64,000 nucleotides of DNA. Source: Pseudodesulfovibrio sp. S3. GTDB taxonomy: Bacteria; Desulfobacterota; Desulfovibrionia; Desulfovibrionales; Desulfovibrionaceae. The stretch's first letter is position 1; each line of letters starts with the position of its first letter. Positions 44,773 through 52,934 of this stretch are shown here, piece by piece. A program made the translations under genes and the position numbers. The stretch covers positions 186,001 to 250,000 of the forward strand of contig NZ_QTZO01000005.1 in assembly GCF_004025585.1 (NCBI RefSeq), in the 5' to 3' direction. The notes beneath the pieces are model-generated. The model saw only the letters and a list, made by a program, of their open reading frames with translations. It was not told the origin of the DNA and did not search any database.

Positions 44773-45621
44773 GTGGAAGTCATTTTAGCGAAAACAGCGG
44801 GTTTCTGTATGGGCGTGGGGCTGGCGCTCACCCATCTGGACAAGCTGGTTGCCAAGGGAAAGGACCGTCCCATCTATATCCTCGGTCCCATTATCCATAA
44901 TCCGCAGGTACTCAAGCGCTACGCGGACAAGGGCGTGATCATGGTGGACAGGCCGGAGGACGTACCGGGCGGGGCCTATGTGGTCATCCGGGCACATGGC
45001 ATCCCCCGACAGGTGGAGGCGCAGCTTTGCGCCCGTGACGTCAGGATCAAGGACGCCACCTGCCCCCGCGTGAAGAAGGCGCAACTGCTCATAGCCGATC
45101 ATACCGATGGAGGAGGCGAACTGCTGCTCTACGGCGAAGCGGACCATCCGGAAGTGGCCGGATTGGTCAGCTATGCACAAAACGGCTATCGCGTGTTCGG
45201 GGTCGAGGAGGAGTTGGAGTCCTATGGCCTCAAGTCCGGTCAAAAATATGTTCTGGCTGCTCAGACTACTCAGGACAGGGTGCATTTCGACAGGATCGCC
45301 GAAAAATTGTCCGGCCAGTTCGGTCTGGATGTGACCGTGCTCGAAACCATCTGTGATGCCACCAAGCTCCGCCAGGCAGAAGCCAAAACACTGGCTGCCG
45401 AAGTGGATTTCGTGGTGGTGGTGGGCGGCTACAACAGTGGCAACACCCGCAGACTGGCCCAGGTGGTTTCGGCCCAGGGGACTCCGTGCAAGCATGTGGA
45501 GACCCTCAACGATCTGTCCCTTGATTCCCTTACCGGGTTTGCCCGGATAGGGGTCACCGCTGGTGCATCCACCCCCAGAACGCTCATCAATGAAGTGTTG
45601 GCCGGGCTGGAGTCCCTGTAA
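44773..45621 (+). CDS. ispH: 4-hydroxy-3-methylbut-2-enyl diphosphate reductase
   Basis: This [4Fe-4S] enzyme makes IPP and DMAPP in the last step of the MEP pathway. The GTG at 44773 is chosen because AAGGAG lies 8 bases upstream and the protein then begins with the family motif EVILAKTAGFCMGV; a longer open frame exists upstream. The cluster ligands are C12, C97 (DATCPRVKKA) and C194 (TICDATKLRQ). The length of 282 residues is standard. Confidence 0.96.
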   Translation: MEVILAKTAGFCMGVGLALTHLDKLVAKGKDRPIYILGPIIHNPQVLKRYADKGVIMVDRPEDVPGGAYVVIRAHGIPRQVEAQLCARDVRIKDATCPRVKKAQLLIADHTDGGGELLLYGEADHPEVAGLVSYAQNGYRVFGVEEELESYGLKSGQKYVLAAQTTQDRVHFDRIAEKLSGQFGLDVTVLETICDATKLRQAEAKTLAAEVDFVVVVGGYNSGNTRRLAQVVSAQGTPCKHVETLNDLSLDSLTGFARIGVTAGASTPRTLINEVLAGLESL

Positions 45622-45627
45622 AAAAAC

Positions 45628-45840
45628 TGGGGCCAGGCGGTTCCGGATTGGGTAAGTCCGGAAGCTGACCCTGGCCCCAAGCACGACGCTCGAGTGCATC
45701 CTTTCCGCGTAGCAGGATCCGCCGATCAGGGCAGTGGAGGGCATTGACCGGCGGGACGCGTTTTCCTGGCGATGACGATGCCTCTTCGAGCCGTCAACTA
45801 GGGGAGGATTGCCATATTTGAAGGCCTGTGCGGCCTTTTG
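45628..45840. ncRNA. structured intergenic region, possible small RNA
   Basis: The 376-base gap between ispH and moaE holds several hairpins. A nested one uses CTGGGGCCAG with CTGGCCCCAAG and inner TTCCGGA/TCCGGAA (45627-45679); on the minus strand it is followed by a T7 run. Next come GCACGACGCTCGAGTGC and CCGCCGATCA paired with TGACCGGCGG (45719-45754). On the plus strand AAGGCC-TGTGC-GGCCTTTT (45821-45839) looks like a terminator. The rest (45841-45997) is A/T-rich promoter-like DNA and the moaE leader. I cannot assign an RNA family. Confidence 0.35.
45821..45839 (+). terminator. short intrinsic terminator
   Basis: AAGGCC, a five-base loop, GGCC and four T residues. It lies 200 bases past ispH, so it may end the ispH transcript or a small RNA. 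Confidence 0.6.
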
Positions 45841-45997
45841 ATCCAAGTATAGTCTTATTTTTCTGTGATGGTATTATATTATTGGAATATGACAGGTGCC
45901 TGATCTGGGGGAAAACCGCAAAGGTTGTCAATGGCAGGGCAAGGGCTTAATTTGACCGGGTACCGGCAACAGGCTACACGACCACAAGGAGTATGTC

Positions 45998-46360
45998 ATG
46001 GATATCAATAAAGCGCTCAGCGACCTGAAAAAGGAACCCGGCTTTGCCGACAATGTGGGCATGGTGCTGGTGCACAACGGAATCGTCCGAGGGTGGTCCC
46101 GCAAGGATCACAGCGAAGTCGTCGCCATCGAAATCACCCCCGATCTGGACAAGATGGAGGAAATCCGCAAGGACATCGAGGCCTATGAGGGCATTTTCCG
46201 TGCCGTGGCCCATGCCCGTTCCGGGCGTATGCAGCCCGGTGACGACGTGCTCTTCCTGATCGTGGCTGGCGATATCCGTGAAAATGTCAAGCCCGCCCTG
46301 GCCGACTTTCTGGATCGGGTCAAGGCCGAGGCCGTGACCAAAAAAGAAATTTTCGCATAA
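45998..46360 (+). CDS. moaE: molybdopterin synthase catalytic subunit-like protein
   Basis: The 120-residue protein resembles MoaE, which inserts sulfur from MoaD into precursor Z. VGMVLVHNGIVRG corresponds to the start strand, AVAHARSGRMQPGDDVLFL to the conserved histidine/glycine block, and VTKKEIF to the catalytic lysine region. It is about 30 residues shorter than typical MoaE. AAGGAG precedes the ATG. moaA follows after eight bases, which supports the pathway. No moaD is adjacent. Confidence 0.87.
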   Translation: MDINKALSDLKKEPGFADNVGMVLVHNGIVRGWSRKDHSEVVAIEITPDLDKMEEIRKDIEAYEGIFRAVAHARSGRMQPGDDVLFLIVAGDIRENVKPALADFLDRVKAEAVTKKEIFA

Positions 46361-46368
46361 AGGCAGCC

Positions 46369-47373
46369 ATGCATCATATTCTCGAGGATACCCACGGGCG
46401 CACGGTCAGCTACATGCGCATCAGCGTGACCGATCGTTGCAACCTGCGGTGTACCTACTGTGCCGGGGAAGGAATGCAATTCATTCCTCATCCGGACATT
46501 CTCCGCTATGAAGAGATTGCCGGTTTCATCGGTATGGCCCGCAATCTGGGGGTGCAGAAGATCCGTTTCACCGGCGGCGAGCCTTTCGTGCGCAAGGGAT
46601 TCGGTGAGTTCATGGCCGACACTGCCATACGGTTCAAGGATATGGACCTGTGCGTGACCACCAACGGCACGCTTTTCGGCGACGAGATCGAGCGGTTGGC
46701 CCGGGCTGGTGTCAAAAGGGTGAACATCTCCCTGGACACGCTCGATGCCAAACGATTCGAGAGTATTACCGGCCGTGACCAGTATGCTGTTGTCCGCGAA
46801 AATATTGACCGCTGTCTGGAAGCGGGCATGAAGCTGAAGATCAATGCCGTGGCCATGAAGGGCGTCAATGACGACGAATTGCCTGGCTTCGTGGAGTTTG
46901 CCCGTACCCATCCCGTGGATTTCCGTTTCATCGAGTTCATGCCCGTGGGGCTTGAGACCGGGTGGGACGATGGTCTGGTCTGGACTGCCGAAGACATTCT
47001 GGCCGAAGCCGGAAAATTGGCGGAGCTGGTTCCGGTGAGCGCGGCCGGAGAGCGTCGTCACGGCCCTGCCCGTATGTTCGACATCAAGGGCGGCAAGGGG
47101 CGTATCGGTCTGATTTCTCCCTACACCAATCATTTCTGCGCCACCTGCAACCGATTGCGCATCACCTCGGACGGCAATCTTCGGACCTGTCTTTTTTCGG
47201 ACAGGGTCTACCGGCTGCGTCCGGCCCTGCGCCATCCCGCCCTGGGGCTGGAGGCAGTGGAGCGGATCATTCGACTGGCCGGGAAATCCAAGCCCATCGG
47301 CAACGATCTGCTCAAGCGCATGCCCGCAGGCAAGGGCGTCTGCAAAACGAGAATGGCGTCCATCGGCGGATGA
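46369..47373 (+). CDS. moaA: GTP 3',8-cyclase (molybdenum cofactor biosynthesis)
   Basis: The 334-residue radical SAM enzyme starts molybdopterin synthesis by converting GTP to 3',8-cyclo-7,8-dihydro-GTP. The N-terminal cluster motif is CNLRCTYC (CxxxCxxC) after ISVTDR. The C-terminal second cluster uses FCATCNRLRITSDGNLRTCL. The usual double glycine at the very C-terminus is also present (SIGG). It follows moaE closely. Confidence 0.96.
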   Translation: MHHILEDTHGRTVSYMRISVTDRCNLRCTYCAGEGMQFIPHPDILRYEEIAGFIGMARNLGVQKIRFTGGEPFVRKGFGEFMADTAIRFKDMDLCVTTNGTLFGDEIERLARAGVKRVNISLDTLDAKRFESITGRDQYAVVRENIDRCLEAGMKLKINAVAMKGVNDDELPGFVEFARTHPVDFRFIEFMPVGLETGWDDGLVWTAEDILAEAGKLAELVPVSAAGERRHGPARMFDIKGGKGRIGLISPYTNHFCATCNRLRITSDGNLRTCLFSDRVYRLRPALRHPALGLEAVERIIRLAGKSKPIGNDLLKRMPAGKGVCKTRMASIGG

Positions 47374-47407
47374 CCCGCATTCCATTTCCCGGCGACCACA
47401 TGAAAGC

Positions 47408-47446
47408 AACGGGCCACATCCTTGCAGGGATGCGGCCCGTTTTCCT
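47408..47446. terminator. moa operon terminator
   Basis: AACGGGCCACATCC and GGATGCGGCCCGTTTT form a stem with one mismatch, then a T-rich tract. Confidence 0.9.
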
Positions 47447-47540
47447 TTTCTGAGGCTTTCGAGGTCAAGGTGAGGTTTGGTAATGGCCATGTTTCGGAAC
47501 AGTTGAAAAGAAGTACTTCCTCACTCAACCCTCCTCAACC

Positions 47541-47590
47541 CGCGAAGCGGCGACAAAAAGTTCTGAAGGGTGAGTCCGGAGGCATTTTCC
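47541..47590 (+). repeat. dispersed intergenic repeat, copy 4
   Basis: CGCGAAGCGGCGACAAAAAG, then TTCTGAAGGGTGAGTCCGGAGGC in two blocks. Copy 4 lacks the hairpin: the GAGTCC end joins directly to GGAGGCATT. It abuts the stop of the DUF748 gene. Confidence 0.7.
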
Positions 47591-50500
47591 CTACTTGATG
47601 CCGAGGTCGGCGCGGTGTGCAGGTACACCTGTCTTGCCCTTGGCCTTTTCGCGTCGGTCGAGCAGGAAAACGCGTTCGGTCAGTTCCGGGTTTTTTCCTA
47701 GGATGTAATTCTTGACCGTATTGGCCCGCTGCAAGGCCAGCTTGTTCAGCAGTTCGTCGGTGATGACGATGCGGTCACGGATGAATTTCTCCATGACCTC
47801 CACGGGCTGGCGGTCTGTCACGAACAGTGTGGTGGGCTTGACGCCTTCTTCGTCCGGTTCATCAGCATAGGCTTCATAGAGCATATCCTCATATTCTTCC
47901 GGTGTGATGACCATTTTGTCCACGGCGGTTTCGGCTCGTTTTGACCGGGGCAGGGAATCGTATTTCGCCTGTTTTATCTTGCGTTCAAGGGTGGCCTGGA
48001 TCAAACCGTTCTTGTCTGCGTTCGGGTCGATGACGCCGTCTACGCTCAGTTTGAGTTTGCTTCGCTCGGTCATGGCCTTGATGATGGTCTCCATCTTGGC
48101 TTCGCCCCCGGCGTCAAGTGAGGCCCTGCCCGGCTCGAAGACCACGAAGTCCATGTTTTCTCCGCCGCCGAAGATGGAGCCGATGAGGGAGAAGGGCGAG
48201 GCCAGCGCCTTGAAGAACAGGTTGATGATGGCCTTGAACACGATACCGCCGACGCGGAAGTTCGGATCGTCCAGCCTGCCGCTGATGGGCAGGTTGAGCT
48301 CCATGTTGCCGTTGGAGTCCTGGAGCAGGGTCAGGCCGAATTCTACGGGAATGTTGGGGGCATCCGGGCGGGTGTCCTTTTTGCCGAGTTTGAGCTGTTC
48401 GATGAAGAACTTGTTTTTGGCGTCGAGCACCCAGTTCTCGGTCTTGAAGGTGACATCCGCATAGAGCCGTCCCTTTTCCACGGGATAGGCCAGGTTTTTG
48501 AGTGTATAGGGCGTCAGCGGGACCAGCTCCATGCCGTTCACCGAGATGGCCAGATCGGAATAAATGGGGCTGATGACGGGGTTCAGGACGCCGGTGACGG
48601 ACATGGGCGTGGGACCGATATTGGCCTTGAAATCCACCTTGGGCCGGGCCTCCGGGGTCTTGCCGATTTCCGTCAGGCTCAGGGTCATGGCCGTCAGCTC
48701 GGTAGCGAACCCCGGCTGCATGCTGTCATCCCTGAATCGGACCGTGCCGTTTTGCATGCTGACCTTGCGGATCTCCAGGGTTTCGAAAAATGGCTTTCCG
48801 GCATCGGCCTTGGCCATCGCTTCCGCGGTTTCGACCTCGGTCTCAAGCACTCCTGTCGCGGCCTCGGCCAAGGCTCCGGCGGCCTTGTTCGCCGGGGCGG
48901 CCGTTTTGTCTTCCTCGACCGGCGGGGAGGGTTCGGGCAGGTGCAGGGCGCGTCGTATATTCAACCGTCCGTCCTTGGCAAAGTGGACGAACGCCCTTGG
49001 TCCGCTCAGACTGATCTCGCCGATGGACAGGGTGTTCGGCTCGGTGGCAAAGGTGATGCCGGTGACGTCCAGTCGGTCCATGCCCGCCAGTTCTTTGCCG
49101 TCAAAAGTCGTCTTCATCTGGAGGTCGCTCAGGGCCGTCTTGCCGGTGACGGTCACCTTGGGTCGATCGCCGCCCTTGAACGTGTATTCAAGATCGGCAA
49201 AAGCGGTCCCCTTGGCGATGAGCAGGTCTGTGTTTTCGGCCAGGTAGTTGTCCAGGGGGCGAAGTCCCATGCCGTCGACCCGGATTTGTCCGTCGGACCA
49301 GAGCGGTTCGATGGATGCCTTGCCCTGGGCCGAGAACGTTCCGCCACCGCTCCAGGCGCCGTTCAGGGCAAAGGGCATTGCGGCGTCCTTTTCGGTGGTC
49401 AGGTCTTTCAGGTCCAGCCGGAATTTCCTGATCCCGAGGGTGGCCGGGTCTTTTACCGTCAGATCACGGAAGTCCGCTGTTCCGTCCTCGAGGATGATGT
49501 GGGTGAAGGTTGCCTGCCATCCTCCGGCCCAGGTCGCCCTTGCGGCATCGAGGACCGGGGAGGTCCTGTTTTCGGCTTCGGCCTGCTCCCTGCCCCTGGC
49601 GAATTCCTTTTGCAGGTCGAACTGTCCGTCCTTTTCCCTGGTCACGCTGGCCGAAGGACCCGAGACCTTGATTTCGTCCACGCTGACGGATTGTTCCTTG
49701 AGGTCCAGAGAAGCTCCCGAAACGGTGAGTGCGTCCATGGTGAAGCATGGCTTTTGGGCCTTTGCCTTGCGGACCGCAAGGCCGGTCAGGCTGACAGATC
49801 CATTGGTCACGGTCAGTTCCGGTTCCTCATCCACCATCTTGAAGCCGATGTCAGCCGAAAATCCGGCCGTGCCGGAGTCCACGATCAGGGGCTGGACATG
49901 ATTGATGTATGGTCCGTAGGAAGGCACGGACAGGTTCTCGCCGGAAACGGTGACCGTGGCCGCCAGCGGTTCGAGAGTGGCCAGACCGGAGAGGGAGATG
50001 ATCCCCTCCTTGCCCATGGAGCCTTTGAACGAGCATTGACGTTCGCTCCGTGTGGAGAGTTCGGAGCCGGAGAAATTGAGGCCGGTATAGGTGCGCTTGT
50101 AGCCGCCTGTCACCACACGGTCCAGAGTGTCCAGGGTGCCGTCCTTCAACTCGAAGTTACGGATGTCCATGACAAAGGCGGAGTCGGTGTCCGCTTCTGT
50201 CTTGATCTTCGGTCCGGTAGGCCCCATTTCGGAGCCAGGAAAGTAGTTTGCCCAGTTTATTTCATTATCTCCGCCCCTGATGATCTTGAAGAACGGCTTG
50301 TCCAGAGTCAGGCTCTTGAAGATCAGGGCGTTGTCGTCCAGGGAAAACCGTTCCATTTCAAAGGCCAGTTCCTTGAAGGAGAAAACCGATCCTTCCTTTG
50401 GGTCTTCAAGGTCTACGCCGGACAGCGTGCCGCCGCCGCCCAGAAAGAGGTTGAGCCTTTGGGCGTCCGGGCGTTCGAAATACAGGGAAATATCCGAGGT

Positions 50501-51295
50501 GAATCTTCCGCTTTTCAGCTTGAGCGGCGTTTTGATGGGGACATATTTCCAGTATTGGTCCAGGTTGATGTTGACTGCGCCGAGCTCGAATTCGGTCAGC
50601 AGGGTCTTGTCAAAGGGCAAGGTGCGGCCCTTCAGTTCCACGGGGTCGCCGTTGACCACGGCCGTGAACTTGGGCTGAGTGAATTCCTTTACCTTGTTCG
50701 AGATGCTTGAGGTGAAGGGAACCCGCAGGAATATATCGGCTATGACGTGCTTCTTGTTGTGCGGGCGGTCGTCGAAGGTGATGTTGGCGTTGGTCATTTC
50801 AAAGCCGTACAGGGCAAAGGGAAAGACCGCGTCTGCCTGCTCGGATTCTTCGGTCTTGCCCTTGGGCTGACCAACGCTGTCGGGCGTACCCAGCAGGTCG
50901 GATATGGAATACTGGCCGTCTCCGTAGAAGGTGAGGTTGAAGTTGAAGTCATCCAGTCGGAGATAGGCGATGACGGGTGCCAGTTCCCATATGGTGGAAA
51001 CGCCCGGAGCGATCATCAGACTGCCCACGGACACAAGGTCGCCTTCTTCCTTCAGGTTGCGTATCTTCAGGCCGGTGATTTCAAGGTGCAGGGTGAGCGG
51101 GTTGAAGCGAATTTCCTCGATGCTGGCCGGCCGTTTCAGGTTGGCGTCGATCTGGTGCAGCATCACGCTCTTCAGGATCGGCGGAACGGCCAGGAATCCG
51201 AAAAGAATGTAGGCAACGAAGGTGATGAACAGCCAAAAGACGACGCGTCTGATCCGAGGTGTTCCGATTGATACTTTGTCGAGGAAGGAAAGCAT
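47591..51295 (-). CDS. DUF748/AsmA-like envelope protein (1234 residues)
   Basis: One membrane helix at about residues 18-42 anchors a very long, beta-rich periplasmic protein. Early blocks ANLKRPASIEEIRFNPLTLHLEITGLKI (cited in part) and repeated ELKDGTLDTLDRV, ILEDGTADFRDL and VSMQNGTVRFRDDS-type units are characteristic of the DUF748 and AsmA-like families, which build elongated grooves for lipid transport between membranes. The C-terminal 200 residues include an OmpA-like stretch. The family's role in lipid or outer-membrane homeostasis is a general inference. It is monocistronic. Confidence 0.87.
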   Translation of the reverse strand: MLSFLDKVSIGTPRIRRVVFWLFITFVAYILFGFLAVPPILKSVMLHQIDANLKRPASIEEIRFNPLTLHLEITGLKIRNLKEEGDLVSVGSLMIAPGVSTIWELAPVIAYLRLDDFNFNLTFYGDGQYSISDLLGTPDSVGQPKGKTEESEQADAVFPFALYGFEMTNANITFDDRPHNKKHVIADIFLRVPFTSSISNKVKEFTQPKFTAVVNGDPVELKGRTLPFDKTLLTEFELGAVNINLDQYWKYVPIKTPLKLKSGRFTSDISLYFERPDAQRLNLFLGGGGTLSGVDLEDPKEGSVFSFKELAFEMERFSLDDNALIFKSLTLDKPFFKIIRGGDNEINWANYFPGSEMGPTGPKIKTEADTDSAFVMDIRNFELKDGTLDTLDRVVTGGYKRTYTGLNFSGSELSTRSERQCSFKGSMGKEGIISLSGLATLEPLAATVTVSGENLSVPSYGPYINHVQPLIVDSGTAGFSADIGFKMVDEEPELTVTNGSVSLTGLAVRKAKAQKPCFTMDALTVSGASLDLKEQSVSVDEIKVSGPSASVTREKDGQFDLQKEFARGREQAEAENRTSPVLDAARATWAGGWQATFTHIILEDGTADFRDLTVKDPATLGIRKFRLDLKDLTTEKDAAMPFALNGAWSGGGTFSAQGKASIEPLWSDGQIRVDGMGLRPLDNYLAENTDLLIAKGTAFADLEYTFKGGDRPKVTVTGKTALSDLQMKTTFDGKELAGMDRLDVTGITFATEPNTLSIGEISLSGPRAFVHFAKDGRLNIRRALHLPEPSPPVEEDKTAAPANKAAGALAEAATGVLETEVETAEAMAKADAGKPFFETLEIRKVSMQNGTVRFRDDSMQPGFATELTAMTLSLTEIGKTPEARPKVDFKANIGPTPMSVTGVLNPVISPIYSDLAISVNGMELVPLTPYTLKNLAYPVEKGRLYADVTFKTENWVLDAKNKFFIEQLKLGKKDTRPDAPNIPVEFGLTLLQDSNGNMELNLPISGRLDDPNFRVGGIVFKAIINLFFKALASPFSLIGSIFGGGENMDFVVFEPGRASLDAGGEAKMETIIKAMTERSKLKLSVDGVIDPNADKNGLIQATLERKIKQAKYDSLPRSKRAETAVDKMVITPEEYEDMLYEAYADEPDEEGVKPTTLFVTDRQPVEVMEKFIRDRIVITDELLNKLALQRANTVKNYILGKNPELTERVFLLDRREKAKGKTGVPAHRADLGIK

Positions 51296-51380
51296 ATTGA
51301 ACCAACTTGTAAGAAGAAATTGTCGATGTTGTTTGATATTAGATGGAAAAAGGCACTTGGTCCATTATTCTTGACGGCGC

Positions 51381-52631
51381 TCAGCCTTGTCTGGCGGACT
51401 TCTGCAGCGGTCTGACCACCAATACCTTGTATAGACTCAGGCCCAGGAAAAAAGCCAGGATGAGCAATAGCCCAAGAACGAATGCGTACTCAAGAGTGTT
51501 CTCCAGTTTCTGCTCGCTCTGCTCCATCAACTCCTCGGCGTGCTTGAAAAGGGCTTCCTGCTGAAGTCCGATGCCTTCGAGCGCTTGATCCAGGGCCGCT
51601 TTCCGCTCCTGTGAGACATTGGTCATGACGTCGGTGACGATGGCGTTCTGCCATGTGTTCATTCCGGCCAGGGCCTGGTTCAGGGTCTCGGTGCGTTGAT
51701 GGTCCAGCCTGACAAACATCTCGTTCATGAGATTGGACGATACCACGTTGAATTCTCTGGGGAGGTTTTCGGCGATCTCAGCATATCGTTCGGCCAGCCC
51801 GACCGCCTTGTCCGTCTGCGTTATGAGGCCGTTCATCTCCGGCTGGAACATGATTTCCAGGTAGGCCAGCTTTGCCTGGAAGTTGAGCGCGATCTGCATT
51901 CGGGACATGAGATAGAAGGCGCGGTCAATGGCTATTTTTATGTCTTGGGCAACCTCGGCGGCCGTTTCGACGCTGGCGAACAGGCCGCCCGGAGCCTTGA
52001 GTTTTTCCATGGAGGGTTTGAGGCCGAGTTCGCCGAAGTCCTCGAAGCGCACGTAGTTGACGGCGACCTTGTCGGGATTGTTCTTGCGCCACAGGAGAAT
52101 AACCCTGGCCAGTTCGTCCATCTGCTCCTGGTCCATTATCTTGGCTGCAAGTTCCCAGACTTCCTTCTCCACTTCCCTGAATATGCCCACGATGGGCTTG
52201 GCGGGTTCCCCGAAGACCTTGGGTACCCAGAAATCTTCCCAGACCATGCGCCTGAGGGAGACGACCACGATCAGGTCCAACAAAGCGACTCCGGGATAGG
52301 GTCCAGCGGCTATTTCAACATTGCTGGCCAGGTTGAATACCAACATGCGTGCAGCGGTGATTCTGGCCTGAGGTGTCCCTATTTCTTCAAGTTTTGCGGC
52401 AGCTTCCGCCATGCGTGTGTTGGTCGTGTCTGCAAAGGCCATGACCGCGGCCTGGAGTTCCTGGGGGGTCATGGTAGCCGGGGTGTTGCTCGTGCTTACC
52501 GTGGCAGCGGTCTTGGTCGGAGATTTGGTATAGAACATGGGGGTGTTTTGTTGCATCCGGCTGATGCCGGAGGCACCGCAAGCGGTGAGCAGGGCCAAGG
52601 TTATGCTGATGAGTACGAAGTTTCTATACAT
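51381..52631 (-). CDS. lipoprotein with a C-terminal membrane helix, unknown function
   Basis: The start at 52631 gives 416 residues and a signal peptide with lipobox LTAC, so C18 is the lipidated residue; G19 at +2 favours outer-membrane sorting. About 370 helical residues follow, without a recognised motif (a run of glutamines and charged residues, long amphipathic helices). Near the C-terminus is a hydrophobic stretch (YAFVLGLLLILAFFLGL) and a short basic tail (RPLQKSARQG). A lipid anchor and a membrane helix at opposite ends would let it bridge membranes. It was longer in an alternative frame to 53234, but that part has no signal peptide. Confidence 0.8.
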   Translation of the reverse strand: MYRNFVLISITLALLTACGASGISRMQQNTPMFYTKSPTKTAATVSTSNTPATMTPQELQAAVMAFADTTNTRMAEAAAKLEEIGTPQARITAARMLVFNLASNVEIAAGPYPGVALLDLIVVVSLRRMVWEDFWVPKVFGEPAKPIVGIFREVEKEVWELAAKIMDQEQMDELARVILLWRKNNPDKVAVNYVRFEDFGELGLKPSMEKLKAPGGLFASVETAAEVAQDIKIAIDRAFYLMSRMQIALNFQAKLAYLEIMFQPEMNGLITQTDKAVGLAERYAEIAENLPREFNVVSSNLMNEMFVRLDHQRTETLNQALAGMNTWQNAIVTDVMTNVSQERKAALDQALEGIGLQQEALFKHAEELMEQSEQKLENTLEYAFVLGLLLILAFFLGLSLYKVLVVRPLQKSARQG

Positions 52632-52934
52632 GTTCTCTGCCCGATGTTGATATGATGAGATATATGCCTTTCGAACAGGACTAAACCACGGATCAACGGG
52701 CATGATCAACAGGAATGTGTTCGATTGATAAAGAGTTGCTTTGAGTTTTGCGGAATTCGGGCGGAAGCTTATACCCGATTTTTGCACAGTTTTTCGTGTG
52801 GAACAACCGGAGTTTGTTGCTTCTTCTTGCACATTGGTTATAGAATGGCAGCATGTAATGAAGTTTTTTCCCATTAAGCCATGGGGCCGGACAGACTTCA
52901 CCATGCATCTTTGAACATTGACCGGAGTGAGGCG
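52632..52934. other. intergenic region between divergent genes
   Basis: This 303-base stretch separates the lipoprotein gene and the sensor-kinase operon, which are divergent, so it must hold promoters for both. The right end contains GGAG 9 bases before the kinase start. TTGCAC near 52827 could be a -35 element, but no good -10 matches its spacing. I see no gene, repeat or clear operator. Confidence 0.5.

Noticed and set aside
45841-45997. Possible molybdenum cofactor or c-di-GMP riboswitch before moaE
   Set aside because: Short matches such as CCGCAAAGG are present, but I could not build the conserved pairings of either riboswitch.
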